Assembly (NCBI RefSeq): GCF_000176135.1
Contig: NZ_ACZN01000017.1
Location: 124,001 to 188,000, forward strand
Origin: Vibrio coralliilyticus ATCC BAA-450
Lineage (GTDB): Bacteria > Pseudomonadota > Gammaproteobacteria > Enterobacterales > Vibrionaceae
Reading direction: 5' to 3'
Length of the DNA: 64,000 nucleotides
The position numbers were made by a program, and so were the translations under genes. The notes under the pieces were generated by a model. The model worked only from the letters and a program-made list of their open reading frames with translations, ran no database searches and was not told where the DNA came from. This document shows positions 54,656 through 63,482 of this stretch, piece after piece (the first letter of the stretch is position 1; every line of letters starts with the position of its first letter).

Positions 54656-56212
54656 ATGGCAGAACAAACCTTGCAAAGTAAGAAGCCGAACGGCTTTGCA
54701 AGCGCAATAGAAAAAGCCGGAAAGAAGATCCCTGACCCTATCATCATTTTTATGTTTCTGTTTGGGTTCAGTCTGGTCGTCACTTGGATTCTGGATGGCA
54801 CCACTTTTCAAACCGCAGGAAAAGCCGGGGGCTCAGTAGAATTCGCTATCAAAAACATGATGTCTGCGGAAAACTTCCGTTGGATGTTTGAAAACGCTCT
54901 ACTTCAAAACTGGCTCGCATTTGGTCATGGTGTACTAGGCATTATCTTGATTGTCATGCTGGGTGTCGGTATCGCAGAAAACTCTGGGCTCCTCACCGCT
55001 GTCATCAAAAAAGTTGGCTTAAAAATCAGTGATCGCCTGCTTCCGTTATTAATTGTCTTCCTAGGCATTATGAGCTCGTTAGCCGCCGATGCGGGTTACT
55101 TAGTTTTGGTGCCGCTGGCTGGCCTGCTTTATGCCGGTTTAGGCAAAAACCCATTAATTGGTATGGCAGCTGCGTTTGCTGGCGTGTCTGCGGGCTTTAG
55201 CGCAAACTTGCTTCCTGCGACACCCGTTGACGTCGTCGTTGGTGTTAACGCGAAGATCTTTGCAGAATCGCAAAACATTCCTTTCATAGGCATGACGGGA
55301 GAAATGCTCAACCCTGCGACCATGCACTACTTCTTCGTTTTGGTCTCGACATTTGTATTGGCTGCTGTTGGTGCAGTTATTACACAAAAAGTTGTTACGC
55401 CTCGACTAGAGAAAATGTCTTACCAGCTTCCTGAAGAGATCAACTTTGACGAGTTCGAAGTGACTAAGGAAGAACAGAAAGGTCTTCGTAGTGCGGGAAT
55501 TGGCCTGATTGTTTCACTGCTTGCTATCTACGGCTTAGCGACTGGTCCTCTAGCAACGTACACAAACGAAGCAGGCAAAGAAGTTACGCCTTACCTAGAT
55601 AACATCATTCTGCTTATATCTATGGTATTTGCGGTAACCGGTTTATGTTTTGGCTATGCCACGGGCAAATTCACCAAGCTACAAGACGTAGTAACAGCCA
55701 TGGTGAAACAGATGAACACCATGGGCTATGTTCTGGTTCTCACGTTTTTCTGTTACAACTTCCTTGCCCTACTGAGCTATTCAGGCCTAGGTACTTATGT
55801 CACTTACCTTGGCGCTTCTACTCTGCAATCTATGGGCCTGCAAGAGTACCCTGCTCTTATGTTGATTGGTTTCATCATTACCACAGCGCTTATCAACTTG
55901 TTCGTTGGTGGCTTGACGTCAAAATGGATGCTATTAGGTCCAATTTTTGTTCCTATGCTGTATCAGGTAAACCCAAATATGACACCAGACTTAGTCTCTG
56001 CCGCGTACCGTATTGCTGACTCTTCTACTAACATCATCACTCCGATGATGAGCTATGCAGGCGTCGTACTTGCCTTCATGCGCAAGTACAAACCAGAGCT
56101 AAGCTTTGGCGACGTGATTGGAATGATGGTGCCTTATTCAATGGCTTTCCTGACCATTTGGACTGGTGTACTGCTCATTTTCTTTGGTTTTAGCTTACCT
56201 CTTGGTTTCTAA
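54656..56212 (+). CDS. AbgT-family transporter (p-aminobenzoyl-glutamate / sulfonamide-type)
   Basis: 518 aa inner-membrane protein with many helices. Signature sections: GKKIPDPIIIFMFLFG, GVGIAENSGLLTAVIKK, SSLAADAGYLVLVPLAGLL, GVSAGFSANLLPATPVDVVVG and the C-terminal NLFVGGLTSKWMLLGPIFVPM and DSSTNIITPMMSY. These define the AbgT/MtrF family, importing p-aminobenzoyl-glutamate or exporting folate-related drugs. No abgAB peptidase genes are adjacent, so direction and substrate are open. Terminator follows. Confidence 0.9.
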   Translation: MAEQTLQSKKPNGFASAIEKAGKKIPDPIIIFMFLFGFSLVVTWILDGTTFQTAGKAGGSVEFAIKNMMSAENFRWMFENALLQNWLAFGHGVLGIILIVMLGVGIAENSGLLTAVIKKVGLKISDRLLPLLIVFLGIMSSLAADAGYLVLVPLAGLLYAGLGKNPLIGMAAAFAGVSAGFSANLLPATPVDVVVGVNAKIFAESQNIPFIGMTGEMLNPATMHYFFVLVSTFVLAAVGAVITQKVVTPRLEKMSYQLPEEINFDEFEVTKEEQKGLRSAGIGLIVSLLAIYGLATGPLATYTNEAGKEVTPYLDNIILLISMVFAVTGLCFGYATGKFTKLQDVVTAMVKQMNTMGYVLVLTFFCYNFLALLSYSGLGTYVTYLGASTLQSMGLQEYPALMLIGFIITTALINLFVGGLTSKWMLLGPIFVPMLYQVNPNMTPDLVSAAYRIADSSTNIITPMMSYAGVVLAFMRKYKPELSFGDVIGMMVPYSMAFLTIWTGVLLIFFGFSLPLGF

Positions 56213-56229
56213 TCTCTACGTTGAGCAGT

Positions 56230-56256
56230 AAAAAAGCGCCTTATGGCGCTTTTTTT
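56230..56256 (+). terminator. Terminator of the AbgT-family gene
   Basis: AAAGCGCC TTAT GGCGCTTT followed by T-run. Confidence 0.9.
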
Positions 56257-56530
56257 GTATTGAAACCATACGATAAAATAAATATTTATCCGTCTTTCGT
56301 GAATTTTTCATTTATCAACGCCTCCAGCCTCGTTAGTGACAATTTAATAAAATTAATTATTCACCCAAGATAACTATATAAATAACAGTACAATCAATAA
56401 CAAGAGGTGACCTTGTTTACATATTGTGTTGATTCATGAATCCAGATCTTGCCGATCAAAAAATAGCCATTGCATTTAATAACACTTAGTTATATTTTGT
56501 TTCGAAACATTAATATTTTATAAAAATAAA
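56257..56530. other. AT-rich intergenic region ahead of the PrtV-propeptide-like gene
   Basis: 274 bp with strongly AT-rich tracts (for example TTTAATAAAATTAATTATTC near 56343) and no supportable gene. It ends with the palindrome GTTTCGAAAC at 56499-56508 just before the next gene. The composition resembles spacers silenced by H-NS in vibrios, which is an inference. Confidence 0.6.
56499..56508. promoter_or_regulatory. Palindrome GTTTCGAAAC ahead of the mini-gene
   Basis: Perfect 10-bp palindrome 22 bp upstream of the ATG at 56531, followed by TAATATTTTATAA that could hold a -10 element. A candidate operator; the regulator is unknown. Confidence 0.4.
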
Positions 56531-56797
56531 ATGAAACTTGTCAGTTGTCTGTTAACACTTCTTTCTTCTGCTGTTATTGCAAATCCACTTCCTAACGATG
56601 AGAAGCTTCTTGATTCTTTAATCGAACGAGGTGTTATTTGTGATAATCAAACCTTTGAAGAAAAACAGGAATCTTTACAGATTTATCTCGCTAACAGATT
56701 CGACAAAAACAAACCTAATAATAAAAACAATAATAATACAAATACTCAAAGTAACCCGACTGAAACAAAATGCATCTCAGCAAATAAAAATAAATAA
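56531..56797 (+). CDS. Small exported protein resembling the PrtV N-terminal propeptide
   Basis: 88 aa with a signal peptide ending near VIANP. The mature part (residues about 22-60, DEKLLDSLIERGVICDNQ...) lines up with residues about 33-72 of the next gene product (EEKIIEMLVRKGLLDENS...), including the EKQ/DQK-x-L-x-x-YL-x pattern. After that the chain is an Asn/Lys-rich tail. Mature cysteines at 37 and 81 might form a disulfide. No enzyme domain. No visible Shine-Dalgarno. It could act in trans as a chaperone or inhibitor for PrtV, or be a decayed duplicate; the sequence cannot decide. Confidence 0.65.
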   Translation: MKLVSCLLTLLSSAVIANPLPNDEKLLDSLIERGVICDNQTFEEKQESLQIYLANRFDKNKPNNKNNNNTNTQSNPTETKCISANKNK

Positions 56798-56820
56798 GCT
56801 GTAAATTCATTTATCAATCT

Positions 56821-56840
56821 TCCCTTTGATTAGGGATTTT
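56821..56840 (+). terminator. Weak terminator-like hairpin between the mini-gene and prtV
   Basis: TCCCT / AGGGA around TTGATT, then TTTT. A 5-bp stem only; if it acts, it would give the mini-gene higher transcript levels than prtV. Confidence 0.35.
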
Positions 56841-56860
56841 GTTGTTCACGCAACGTTATA

Positions 56861-56878
56861 CCCACTTTATTAAGTGGG
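56861..56878 (+). repeat. Hairpin in the prtV leader
   Basis: CCCACTT-TATT-AAGTGGG, a perfect 7-bp stem about 33 bp ahead of the prtV start. It has no T-run, so it is more likely a leader structure or mRNA processing site than a terminator. Confidence 0.45.
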
Positions 56879-56910
56879 ATTTGGCAATCAGAATATAATA
56901 AGGAAATAAT

Positions 56911-59667
56911 ATGAGTCCTATGAGGAAAACACTGCTGGCGACAGCGGTGATGACCCTTTTTAGTGTCAGTGGTCACGCCAAAACACCTATAGATTTAGGT
57001 GTCATGAACGAAGAGAAAATAATCGAGATGCTGGTCCGAAAGGGTCTTCTTGATGAAAACTCTTCCGTTGACGATCAAAAAACGGCACTTAACAAATACC
57101 TCAACGCGAAACTCAACAATGGCTTTAAAGGTGACGCGCAATTCGGTAAGAAAGCACTCGAACAACGCGCTAAGATCCTAAAATCAATAGAAGCAAAGAA
57201 AGGTCAACATAGAGCACACATGTTCGCTTTTGATTTATCTCAGAAGCGTACAGACAAGGTGTTAGCTGTATTGGTTGATTTCCCAGACTTACCATGGAAT
57301 GACAACCGATTAACGTCTGACCATACCGAAATGCTCTACGATAGCTACAAACCTGAACACTATCAGAATCTGCTTTTCTCTGGCGCTGGTTACCTTGGGC
57401 CGAATGGCGAAAACCTCATCTCGATGCGTCAGTACTATGAGAGTGAATCTGGGGAAAGTTATAGCGTTGCTGGTCAAGCTGCAGGCTGGTACCGAGCTTC
57501 AAAAGATGCTTCATTCTATGGTGGTAACTCACCAACAACAGACAACGATCTTAATGCTCAGGAACTAGTTCGTGAAGCGCTGAACCAGCTAGCACAAGAT
57601 CCAAGTATTAACCTCGCCGACTACGACATCGAAGACCGTTATGACTATGACGGCGATGGTAACTTCCGTGAACCGGATGGCGTTATTGATCACTTAATGG
57701 TGTTCCACTCTTCCGTAGGTGAAGAAGCCGGCGGTGGTGTATTGGGCGACGATGCTATTTGGTCACACCGTTACAACCTTGGCAAGTACCATGTGCTTGA
57801 AGGCACCTCGAGTACTCTACCTGGTCGCTTTGACGGAAAGTACGCTGCATTTGATTACACTATTCAGCCTATTGATGCCGCAGCAGGTGTTTGTGCACAC
57901 GAATACGGCCACGATTTAGGCTTGCCAGATGAATACGACACTCAATACACGGGCAAAGGCGAACCTGTTTCTTACTGGTCAATCATGTCTTCAGGTAGCT
58001 GGGCTGGTAAGATTGGCGGCACACAGCCAACTGCATTCAGTTCATGGGCAAAACAGTTCCTTCAAGAATCGATTGGTGGTAAATGGATTGCGAACCAAAC
58101 CATTTCGGTAGACGACCTGACTCCAAAAGGCGAAGAAATCACTCTTCACCAGACTATCGATAACGATAAACAGAATATGGTCCGCATTGACCTACCTGTA
58201 AAACGTACCGAAGGTCATAAGCCTTTCTCAGGTAACTACAGCTTCCATTCAGGTAAAGGTGACGATCTTAAGAACAAGATGTCTCGTCAGCTGACTCTGC
58301 CTGAAGGTACTAGTGTCAAACTAGCGTTTAAAGCTTGGTATCAGATTGAAAAAGACTACGATTACGCTCGCGTGCTAATCAATGGCCAACAGATCGCTGG
58401 TAACATCACAACGATGAATGATCCATACAATACGGGGCTTGTACCTGCTATTGCAGGTGAATCTGACGGTTGGGTTGATGCAGAGTTTGACCTATCACAA
58501 TGGGCAGGCCAAACCGTCGAATTGAGCTTCGATTACGTGACGGATGGCGGACTAGCGATGGAAGGTCTGCACATCGATAACATCTCGATTGAAGCTGACG
58601 GCAGTACGACTTTGATCGACGATGCCGAAGGAAAATCTAGCTTTGCGTTCAATGGATACCGTCTAAACGATGGCTTCAACGAAGCGGCACATTACTACCT
58701 ACTTCAATGGCGTAGCCATAACGATGTGGACGAAGGTCTGAACAACATTAAACGCTTCGGCAAATTAATGTCATTCGAGCCGGGTCTGATTGTTTGGTAT
58801 GTCGATGAGTCAATGACCGATAACTGGGTTGGCAAACACCCTGGTGAAGGTTGGCTTGGTGTTGTCGATGCGGACCAAAATGCAATGATTTGGGCTAATT
58901 CTGGCACTGCAGCACAAACTCGTTACCAAGTACGTGATGCGGCATTCTCAATGAATGACCAAAAGCCAATGCGTCTTGAGAACAGCGACGGTGATGTGCT
59001 GGAAGATGTCAGCTTGATTGGTAACGCTTACTTCGCGGACAATCAAGATTACTCAAATCCACAATCACCTGATGCTGGCCGCCTTCTGGCTGAACACGGT
59101 GTTCAAATTGAAGTGATCGAGCAAGCTGCCGACAATACCTATGGCGTAATTAAAGTATCGAAAGCGGAAGAACCTAACCAACTTCCAGTCGCAGCATTCA
59201 CATTGTCATTGGATGGCCTAAATGTCACTGCAAGTAACTCTAGTTCCGATAGTGACGGTTCAATCGTTGCGTACAACTGGGACTTTGGTAACGGTGAGTC
59301 AAGCTCAGAGCAGTCACCTTCTTGGACTTACTTGAATGACGGTAGCTACACTGTCTCTCTAACTGTGACAGATGATCGTGGTGATCAGCATACTGCGACA
59401 GAAACCATCACAGTTGAAGCGAACAATGTACTTCCTACAGCAAGTGCACGTTACATTCATCTAGGTCGTTGGGTCACCATGTGGTCTACCAGCTCGGATC
59501 CTGACGGTCGCATCGTTGATACAGAATGGGTTCTACCAAACGGAAAAGTAAAACGTGGACGCGTATTTACCTCTATCTTCCCAAGCTACGGCAAACAGGA
59601 AGTTCGTTTAACCGTTATGGATAACAACGGCGATAAAGTATCTAAAATCATTACTGTCGATTTATAA
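56911..59667 (+). CDS. prtV: Secreted M6 metalloprotease PrtV (immune inhibitor A family)
   Basis: 918 aa, the length of V. cholerae PrtV, a zinc protease active against host proteins and bacterivorous predators. Signal peptide (ending GHAK), N-terminal propeptide (about 25-105), M6 catalytic domain with H330-E-Y-G-H and the downstream acidic DEYD, and a beta-rich middle domain with calcium-type acidic loops. Two PKD domains close the chain, the first near 765-845 (FTLSLDGLNVTASNSSSDSD), the second at the C-terminus. AAGGA precedes the ATG. Proteolytic processing of the propeptide and PKD part is expected from V. cholerae. Terminator downstream. Confidence 0.95.
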   Translation: MSPMRKTLLATAVMTLFSVSGHAKTPIDLGVMNEEKIIEMLVRKGLLDENSSVDDQKTALNKYLNAKLNNGFKGDAQFGKKALEQRAKILKSIEAKKGQHRAHMFAFDLSQKRTDKVLAVLVDFPDLPWNDNRLTSDHTEMLYDSYKPEHYQNLLFSGAGYLGPNGENLISMRQYYESESGESYSVAGQAAGWYRASKDASFYGGNSPTTDNDLNAQELVREALNQLAQDPSINLADYDIEDRYDYDGDGNFREPDGVIDHLMVFHSSVGEEAGGGVLGDDAIWSHRYNLGKYHVLEGTSSTLPGRFDGKYAAFDYTIQPIDAAAGVCAHEYGHDLGLPDEYDTQYTGKGEPVSYWSIMSSGSWAGKIGGTQPTAFSSWAKQFLQESIGGKWIANQTISVDDLTPKGEEITLHQTIDNDKQNMVRIDLPVKRTEGHKPFSGNYSFHSGKGDDLKNKMSRQLTLPEGTSVKLAFKAWYQIEKDYDYARVLINGQQIAGNITTMNDPYNTGLVPAIAGESDGWVDAEFDLSQWAGQTVELSFDYVTDGGLAMEGLHIDNISIEADGSTTLIDDAEGKSSFAFNGYRLNDGFNEAAHYYLLQWRSHNDVDEGLNNIKRFGKLMSFEPGLIVWYVDESMTDNWVGKHPGEGWLGVVDADQNAMIWANSGTAAQTRYQVRDAAFSMNDQKPMRLENSDGDVLEDVSLIGNAYFADNQDYSNPQSPDAGRLLAEHGVQIEVIEQAADNTYGVIKVSKAEEPNQLPVAAFTLSLDGLNVTASNSSSDSDGSIVAYNWDFGNGESSSEQSPSWTYLNDGSYTVSLTVTDDRGDQHTATETITVEANNVLPTASARYIHLGRWVTMWSTSSDPDGRIVDTEWVLPNGKVKRGRVFTSIFPSYGKQEVRLTVMDNNGDKVSKIITVDL

Positions 59668-59717
59668 GGATTTCTCCGTTCCTTAACTTCCCTACTCCTC
59701 TTATTTGAGTGAGATTT

Positions 59718-59747
59718 GAGCGCAACTCTGGTTGCGCTCTTTTTTTG
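59718..59747 (+). terminator. Terminator of prtV
   Basis: GAGCGCAAC / GTTGCGCTC with loop TCTG, followed by T-run. Confidence 0.92.
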
Positions 59748-60148
59748 CTTAAAACTCAGCTACTAATTACTTCTAATACTTCAACACTCAGTCAATATAT
59801 TAAATCGCTTCATATTAATATTTTCCCCTCAATCTAAATTACATACTCTTAAAAATATTCTACCGTCTATAAATACATATATTATTAAAATAATTAAATT
59901 TCGTGATTCAAAGTCTTTACTAAAAGACATATTAATAATCCGTTCAATTCAACAAATGCATAATAAGTTCAAAATTCGCACACATCGCTTGTTTATTGAA
60001 CCTAATTATTAACTACTCATTTCTGTATAAAGTTTGATCTTCATTCAATCCCAACTCATTTATCCAATGAATACTTTGACTACATCGTGGTAGGTATGCG
60101 ATCAAAGATGAGTAAATACTCTACAATCAAAACAATAAGTGAATAATT
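59748..60148. other. AT-rich spacer between prtV and the lecithinase gene
   Basis: About 400 bp with no supportable gene. Long A/T tracts (for example around 59880-59905). The promoter for the lecithinase gene must lie here, but no unambiguous -35/-10 pair could be picked in such AT-rich sequence. Confidence 0.6.
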
Positions 60149-61390
60149 ATGAAAAAGACGTTAATTTTGGCTGGTTCCTTGTTGGCAGCACCAGCTTTTG
60201 CAGATGACCTACCCATGGCTCCTGAAGCAGTAAGCGCTAGTTACGCTGCTGAAGTACAAGCAAATCAAACATACACCTACGTTCGTTGCTGGTACCGTCC
60301 AGCCCAAAATCACGATGACCCTTCTACAGATTGGGAATGGGCGCGTGATGACAATGGTGATTACTACACAATTGACGGCTATTGGTGGTCATCCGTTTCA
60401 TTCAAAAACATGTTCTACACCAACGCCACTCAAACTGACATAGAAAACCGCTGCAAAGAAACGTTAGGGGTTAACCATAACACTGCCGATCTTCTTTACT
60501 ATGCATCTGACAACCGTTTTTCATACAACCACAGCATCTGGACAAACGACAATGCTGTAAACAATAAAATCAATCGCATTGTTGCCTTTGGTGATAGCCT
60601 ATCAGACACAGGGAATCTCTACAACGGCTCTCAATGGGTATTCCCCAACCGAAACTCGTGGTTCTTAGGCCACTTTTCTAATGGGCTTGTATGGACAGAA
60701 TACTTAGCCCAAGCCAAAGGTGTTCCCCTATATAACTGGGCGGTTGGCGGTGCGGCTGGAACCAATCAATACGTTGCTTTGACGGGGATTTATGACCAAG
60801 TCACGTCATACCTGACTTACATGAAAATGGCTAAGAACTATAACCCTCAGAATAGCTTAATTACGCTTGAGTTCGGCCTCAATGATTTCATGAACTATGA
60901 CCGTGAAGTCGCAGATGTTAAAGCGGACTTAAGTAGTGCAATGATCCGATTAACAGAATCTGGCGCAAACAACATCCTATTGTTTACCCTACCTGATGCC
61001 ACTAAAGCGCCGCAGTTTAAGTATTCAACACAAGACGAGATTGATACGGTAAGAGCCAAGATCGTTGAGTTCAATGAGTTTATCAAAGAACAGGCGACAC
61101 TCTATCAAACGAAAGGGCTTAACGTCGTGCTTTACGATGCACATGATATATTCGATCAAATCACATCAAACCCTAAACAGCATGGCTTTGAAAACTCAAC
61201 GGATGCATGTTTGAACATCAATCGTAGCTCGTCAGTCGACTACCTCTACAGCCATGAGCTTACCAATGACTGTGCTTACCACAGTTCGGACAAGTATGTT
61301 TTCTGGGGGGTTACCCACCCTACAACTGCAACACATAAGTACATTGCAGACGAAATCATTCAGACAAAGCTAAACCAGTTCAACTTCTAG
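60149..61390 (+). CDS. tlh: Thermolabile haemolysin / lecithin-dependent phospholipase (GDSL family)
   Basis: 413 aa secreted phospholipase A2/lysophospholipase. Signal peptide ends PAFADD. The N-terminal 135 residues (TYVRCWYRPAQ..., DWEWARD) are the haemolysin-specific domain. The SGNH catalytic domain starts IVAFGDSLSDTGNLYNGS with nucleophile Ser150, EFGLNDFMNY (block III) and the C-terminal WGVTHPTTATH (Asp/His block with W-G-V-T-H-P). The same architecture as V. parahaemolyticus TLH and V. cholerae lecithinase. Bounded by terminators. Confidence 0.94.
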   Translation: MKKTLILAGSLLAAPAFADDLPMAPEAVSASYAAEVQANQTYTYVRCWYRPAQNHDDPSTDWEWARDDNGDYYTIDGYWWSSVSFKNMFYTNATQTDIENRCKETLGVNHNTADLLYYASDNRFSYNHSIWTNDNAVNNKINRIVAFGDSLSDTGNLYNGSQWVFPNRNSWFLGHFSNGLVWTEYLAQAKGVPLYNWAVGGAAGTNQYVALTGIYDQVTSYLTYMKMAKNYNPQNSLITLEFGLNDFMNYDREVADVKADLSSAMIRLTESGANNILLFTLPDATKAPQFKYSTQDEIDTVRAKIVEFNEFIKEQATLYQTKGLNVVLYDAHDIFDQITSNPKQHGFENSTDACLNINRSSSVDYLYSHELTNDCAYHSSDKYVFWGVTHPTTATHKYIADEIIQTKLNQFNF

Positions 61391-61404
61391 CTAGGTCGGA
61401 AATC

Positions 61405-61437
61405 AAAAAAGGAGGCAGTATGATTGCCTCCTTTTTC
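61405..61437. terminator. Bidirectional terminator between the lecithinase and MFS genes
   Basis: AAAAAAGGAGGCA / TGCCTCC-type pairing: GGAGGCA-GTATGAT-TGCCTCC, with A and T runs on both sides. Confidence 0.9.
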
Positions 61438-61452
61438 CATTTTAATGCCTAG

Positions 61453-62622
61453 CTAAGCAGTCACACTTTTAGCCCTGAATACGTTAATGCCGAATAACGC
61501 GATAACAGCAAGCACAAACGGTAGCACATAAATATTTAAGTTCTCCCACCCTACCGTTGCTTCCAGCCAACCAGATAACAAAGCAGTAATTGTCACACAG
61601 CTAAAGACAAAAAATTCGTTAAAGGCTTGGGCTTTAGATTTGTTGTGCGCGGCATACGATTGACTGAACAGCCCCGTTGCGGCGATAAACATAAAGTTCC
61701 AACCAACACCGAGTAAAACCAGAGCGAGCGAAAAATGCCAAATCGACTGACCATGGATATTAATCGCCACGCAAAGCACGAATAAAATACCTCCCGTCAG
61801 GATCATTTGTCTCGCGCCAAACTTTTCAATCAATTTACCGGTAAAAAATGCCGGTACGAACATCCCAAGCACGTGCCACTCGATGACGCCTGCGGCTTTC
61901 TCGAAGTCGAAGCCACAACCTATCATCGCAAGTGGCGTGGCTGTCATGAGAATGTTCATCACGGCATACGCCACCATGGCAGCAAACACCGCCAACATGA
62001 AATTAGGCGCTTTGATGATTTGAAGCAGTGGCTCAGGGTTATCCTTAGCAGTTCCCGTATGATGCGCCGGGAACTGAATGGTCTGAAGTAAACACAATGC
62101 AATAATATTTAGCACAATCAATGACATGAAAGCACCTACGTATAGTGAATCACCTGTCATTTGTTGCGAGTATACGGCTAGATTAGGTCCAAGAACCGCA
62201 GCTAAAACGCCACCAGCCATAGAGATAGATATCGCACGATGTCGTGCGCTTTCTTCACACACTTCAATTGCTGCAAAACGATACAAGGTACCAAACCCGA
62301 TACCAATACCAAGTAAGAAAGTCCCGACACAGAACAGATAAAACTGCTCATTAGACAAAGCATAGGTCGCTACTGACGCACCGGTAATGCCAACCAAGTT
62401 ACCTAAACTAAAGCCTTTTCTTCGACCAAATTTCCCCATGATCAGAGAAGCAGGAATCGTTGCGCTCATTAGCCCGAGGAATTGCAATGCGACGGGCAAG
62501 GTGATCATACTTTCACTTGGCGCAATTTCCTTACCCACTAACCCAATCACAGATATCAGCAGGATATTGCCCGTCATCAGTAGTGCCTGACAGAGTGACA
62601 GAATCCAAACATTCCTATTCAC
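61453..62622 (-). CDS. Major facilitator superfamily transporter
   Basis: 389 aa with about twelve transmembrane helices. The loop between helices 2 and 3 reads GKFGRRKGFSLG, the standard MFS motif A, with LLGIGIGFGTLYRF and the central helices after a short cytosolic linker (HHTGTAKDNPE). The substrate is not recognisable; the overlap with the racemase gene (ATGA, four bases) suggests an amino-acid-related solute or product. The start codon ATG at 62622 overlaps the racemase stop. Confidence 0.87.
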   Translation of the reverse strand: MNRNVWILSLCQALLMTGNILLISVIGLVGKEIAPSESMITLPVALQFLGLMSATIPASLIMGKFGRRKGFSLGNLVGITGASVATYALSNEQFYLFCVGTFLLGIGIGFGTLYRFAAIEVCEESARHRAISISMAGGVLAAVLGPNLAVYSQQMTGDSLYVGAFMSLIVLNIIALCLLQTIQFPAHHTGTAKDNPEPLLQIIKAPNFMLAVFAAMVAYAVMNILMTATPLAMIGCGFDFEKAAGVIEWHVLGMFVPAFFTGKLIEKFGARQMILTGGILFVLCVAINIHGQSIWHFSLALVLLGVGWNFMFIAATGLFSQSYAAHNKSKAQAFNEFFVFSCVTITALLSGWLEATVGWENLNIYVLPFVLAVIALFGINVFRAKSVTA

Positions 62623-63311
62623 TTTAACGCCTCGCTAACCGCAGAGTTTGCGTGTATTTCAGTGGTGTCGAACAATGGAATATCCGTATCTTGCTCTGAA
62701 ATCAATAAGCCTATTTCGGTACAACCTAGAATCACACCTTGTGCGCCGTCTGCGGAAAGATCCTCAATAATGGTTTTAAAATCTTGTTTCGATCTAGCGT
62801 TTATCTCACCAAGACAAAGCTCATTGTAAATAACATCATGGACAAGCCTTCGCTGAACACCATTTGGCACAATCACTTCTATTCCAAATTTATCGGTTAG
62901 GCGTTGTTTGTAGAATAACTGCTCCATTGTGAAAGCCGTGCCAAGCAAACCAACTTTATTGATTCCTTGCTCTGCCAACTGCTGACCTGTCGCATCGGCA
63001 ATATGGAGTAACGGTATTGAGACGGCTTCTTCGACCTGACTCGCCACTTTGTGCATCGTATTGGTCGCAATTAGAAGAAAGTCAGCACCAGCCTTTTCAA
63101 GTGATTGAGCAGCTTCACTAAGAATAATTGCGGTTTTATCCCATTCACCTTTGTGTTGCAGGGCTTCTATCTCAGCAAAGTCGACGCTGTTCAGGATGAG
63201 CTTAGCTGAGTGCAATCCGCCTTTTTCGGCTTTAACTCTCTGATTTATTTGCTTGTAGTAACTTGCTGTTGATTCCCAGCTCATTCCACCAATAATACCG
63301 ATTGTTTTCAT
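62619..63311 (-). CDS. ygeA: Aspartate/glutamate racemase, YgeA type
   Basis: About 230 aa from the ATG at 63311, which follows AAGGGAG; an in-frame ATG at 63326 is less likely. GIIGGMSWESTASYY opens the fold. The two catalytic positions are T83 (ATNTMH) and C197 (LGCTEIGLL), the same Thr/Cys pair and numbering as E. coli YgeA, an L-aspartate/glutamate-preferring enzyme, rather than the usual Cys/Cys. Coupled to the MFS gene downstream. Confidence 0.88.
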   Translation of the reverse strand: MKTIGIIGGMSWESTASYYKQINQRVKAEKGGLHSAKLILNSVDFAEIEALQHKGEWDKTAIILSEAAQSLEKAGADFLLIATNTMHKVASQVEEAVSIPLLHIADATGQQLAEQGINKVGLLGTAFTMEQLFYKQRLTDKFGIEVIVPNGVQRRLVHDVIYNELCLGEINARSKQDFKTIIEDLSADGAQGVILGCTEIGLLISEQDTDIPLFDTTEIHANSAVSEALK

Positions 63312-63430
63312 CACGACTCCCTTCACGTAGATATTCCACTAATTAATCAAATGCATAACAAAATTACAAACAAAATAAAATGAGTCAGGATTATTACTCT
63401 CCGCCCTCACCCTAAAATTCTCACCCCATA

Positions 63431-63464
63431 AAAAAACCCTGAGCTGTTCACTCAGGGTTTTTGT
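63431..63464 (-). terminator. Terminator of phaC
   Basis: AAAACCCTGAG / CTCAGGGTTTTT around CTGTTCA, just past the phaC stop. Confidence 0.9.
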
Positions 63465-63482
63465 CTTTTCAGTAACATCAGG

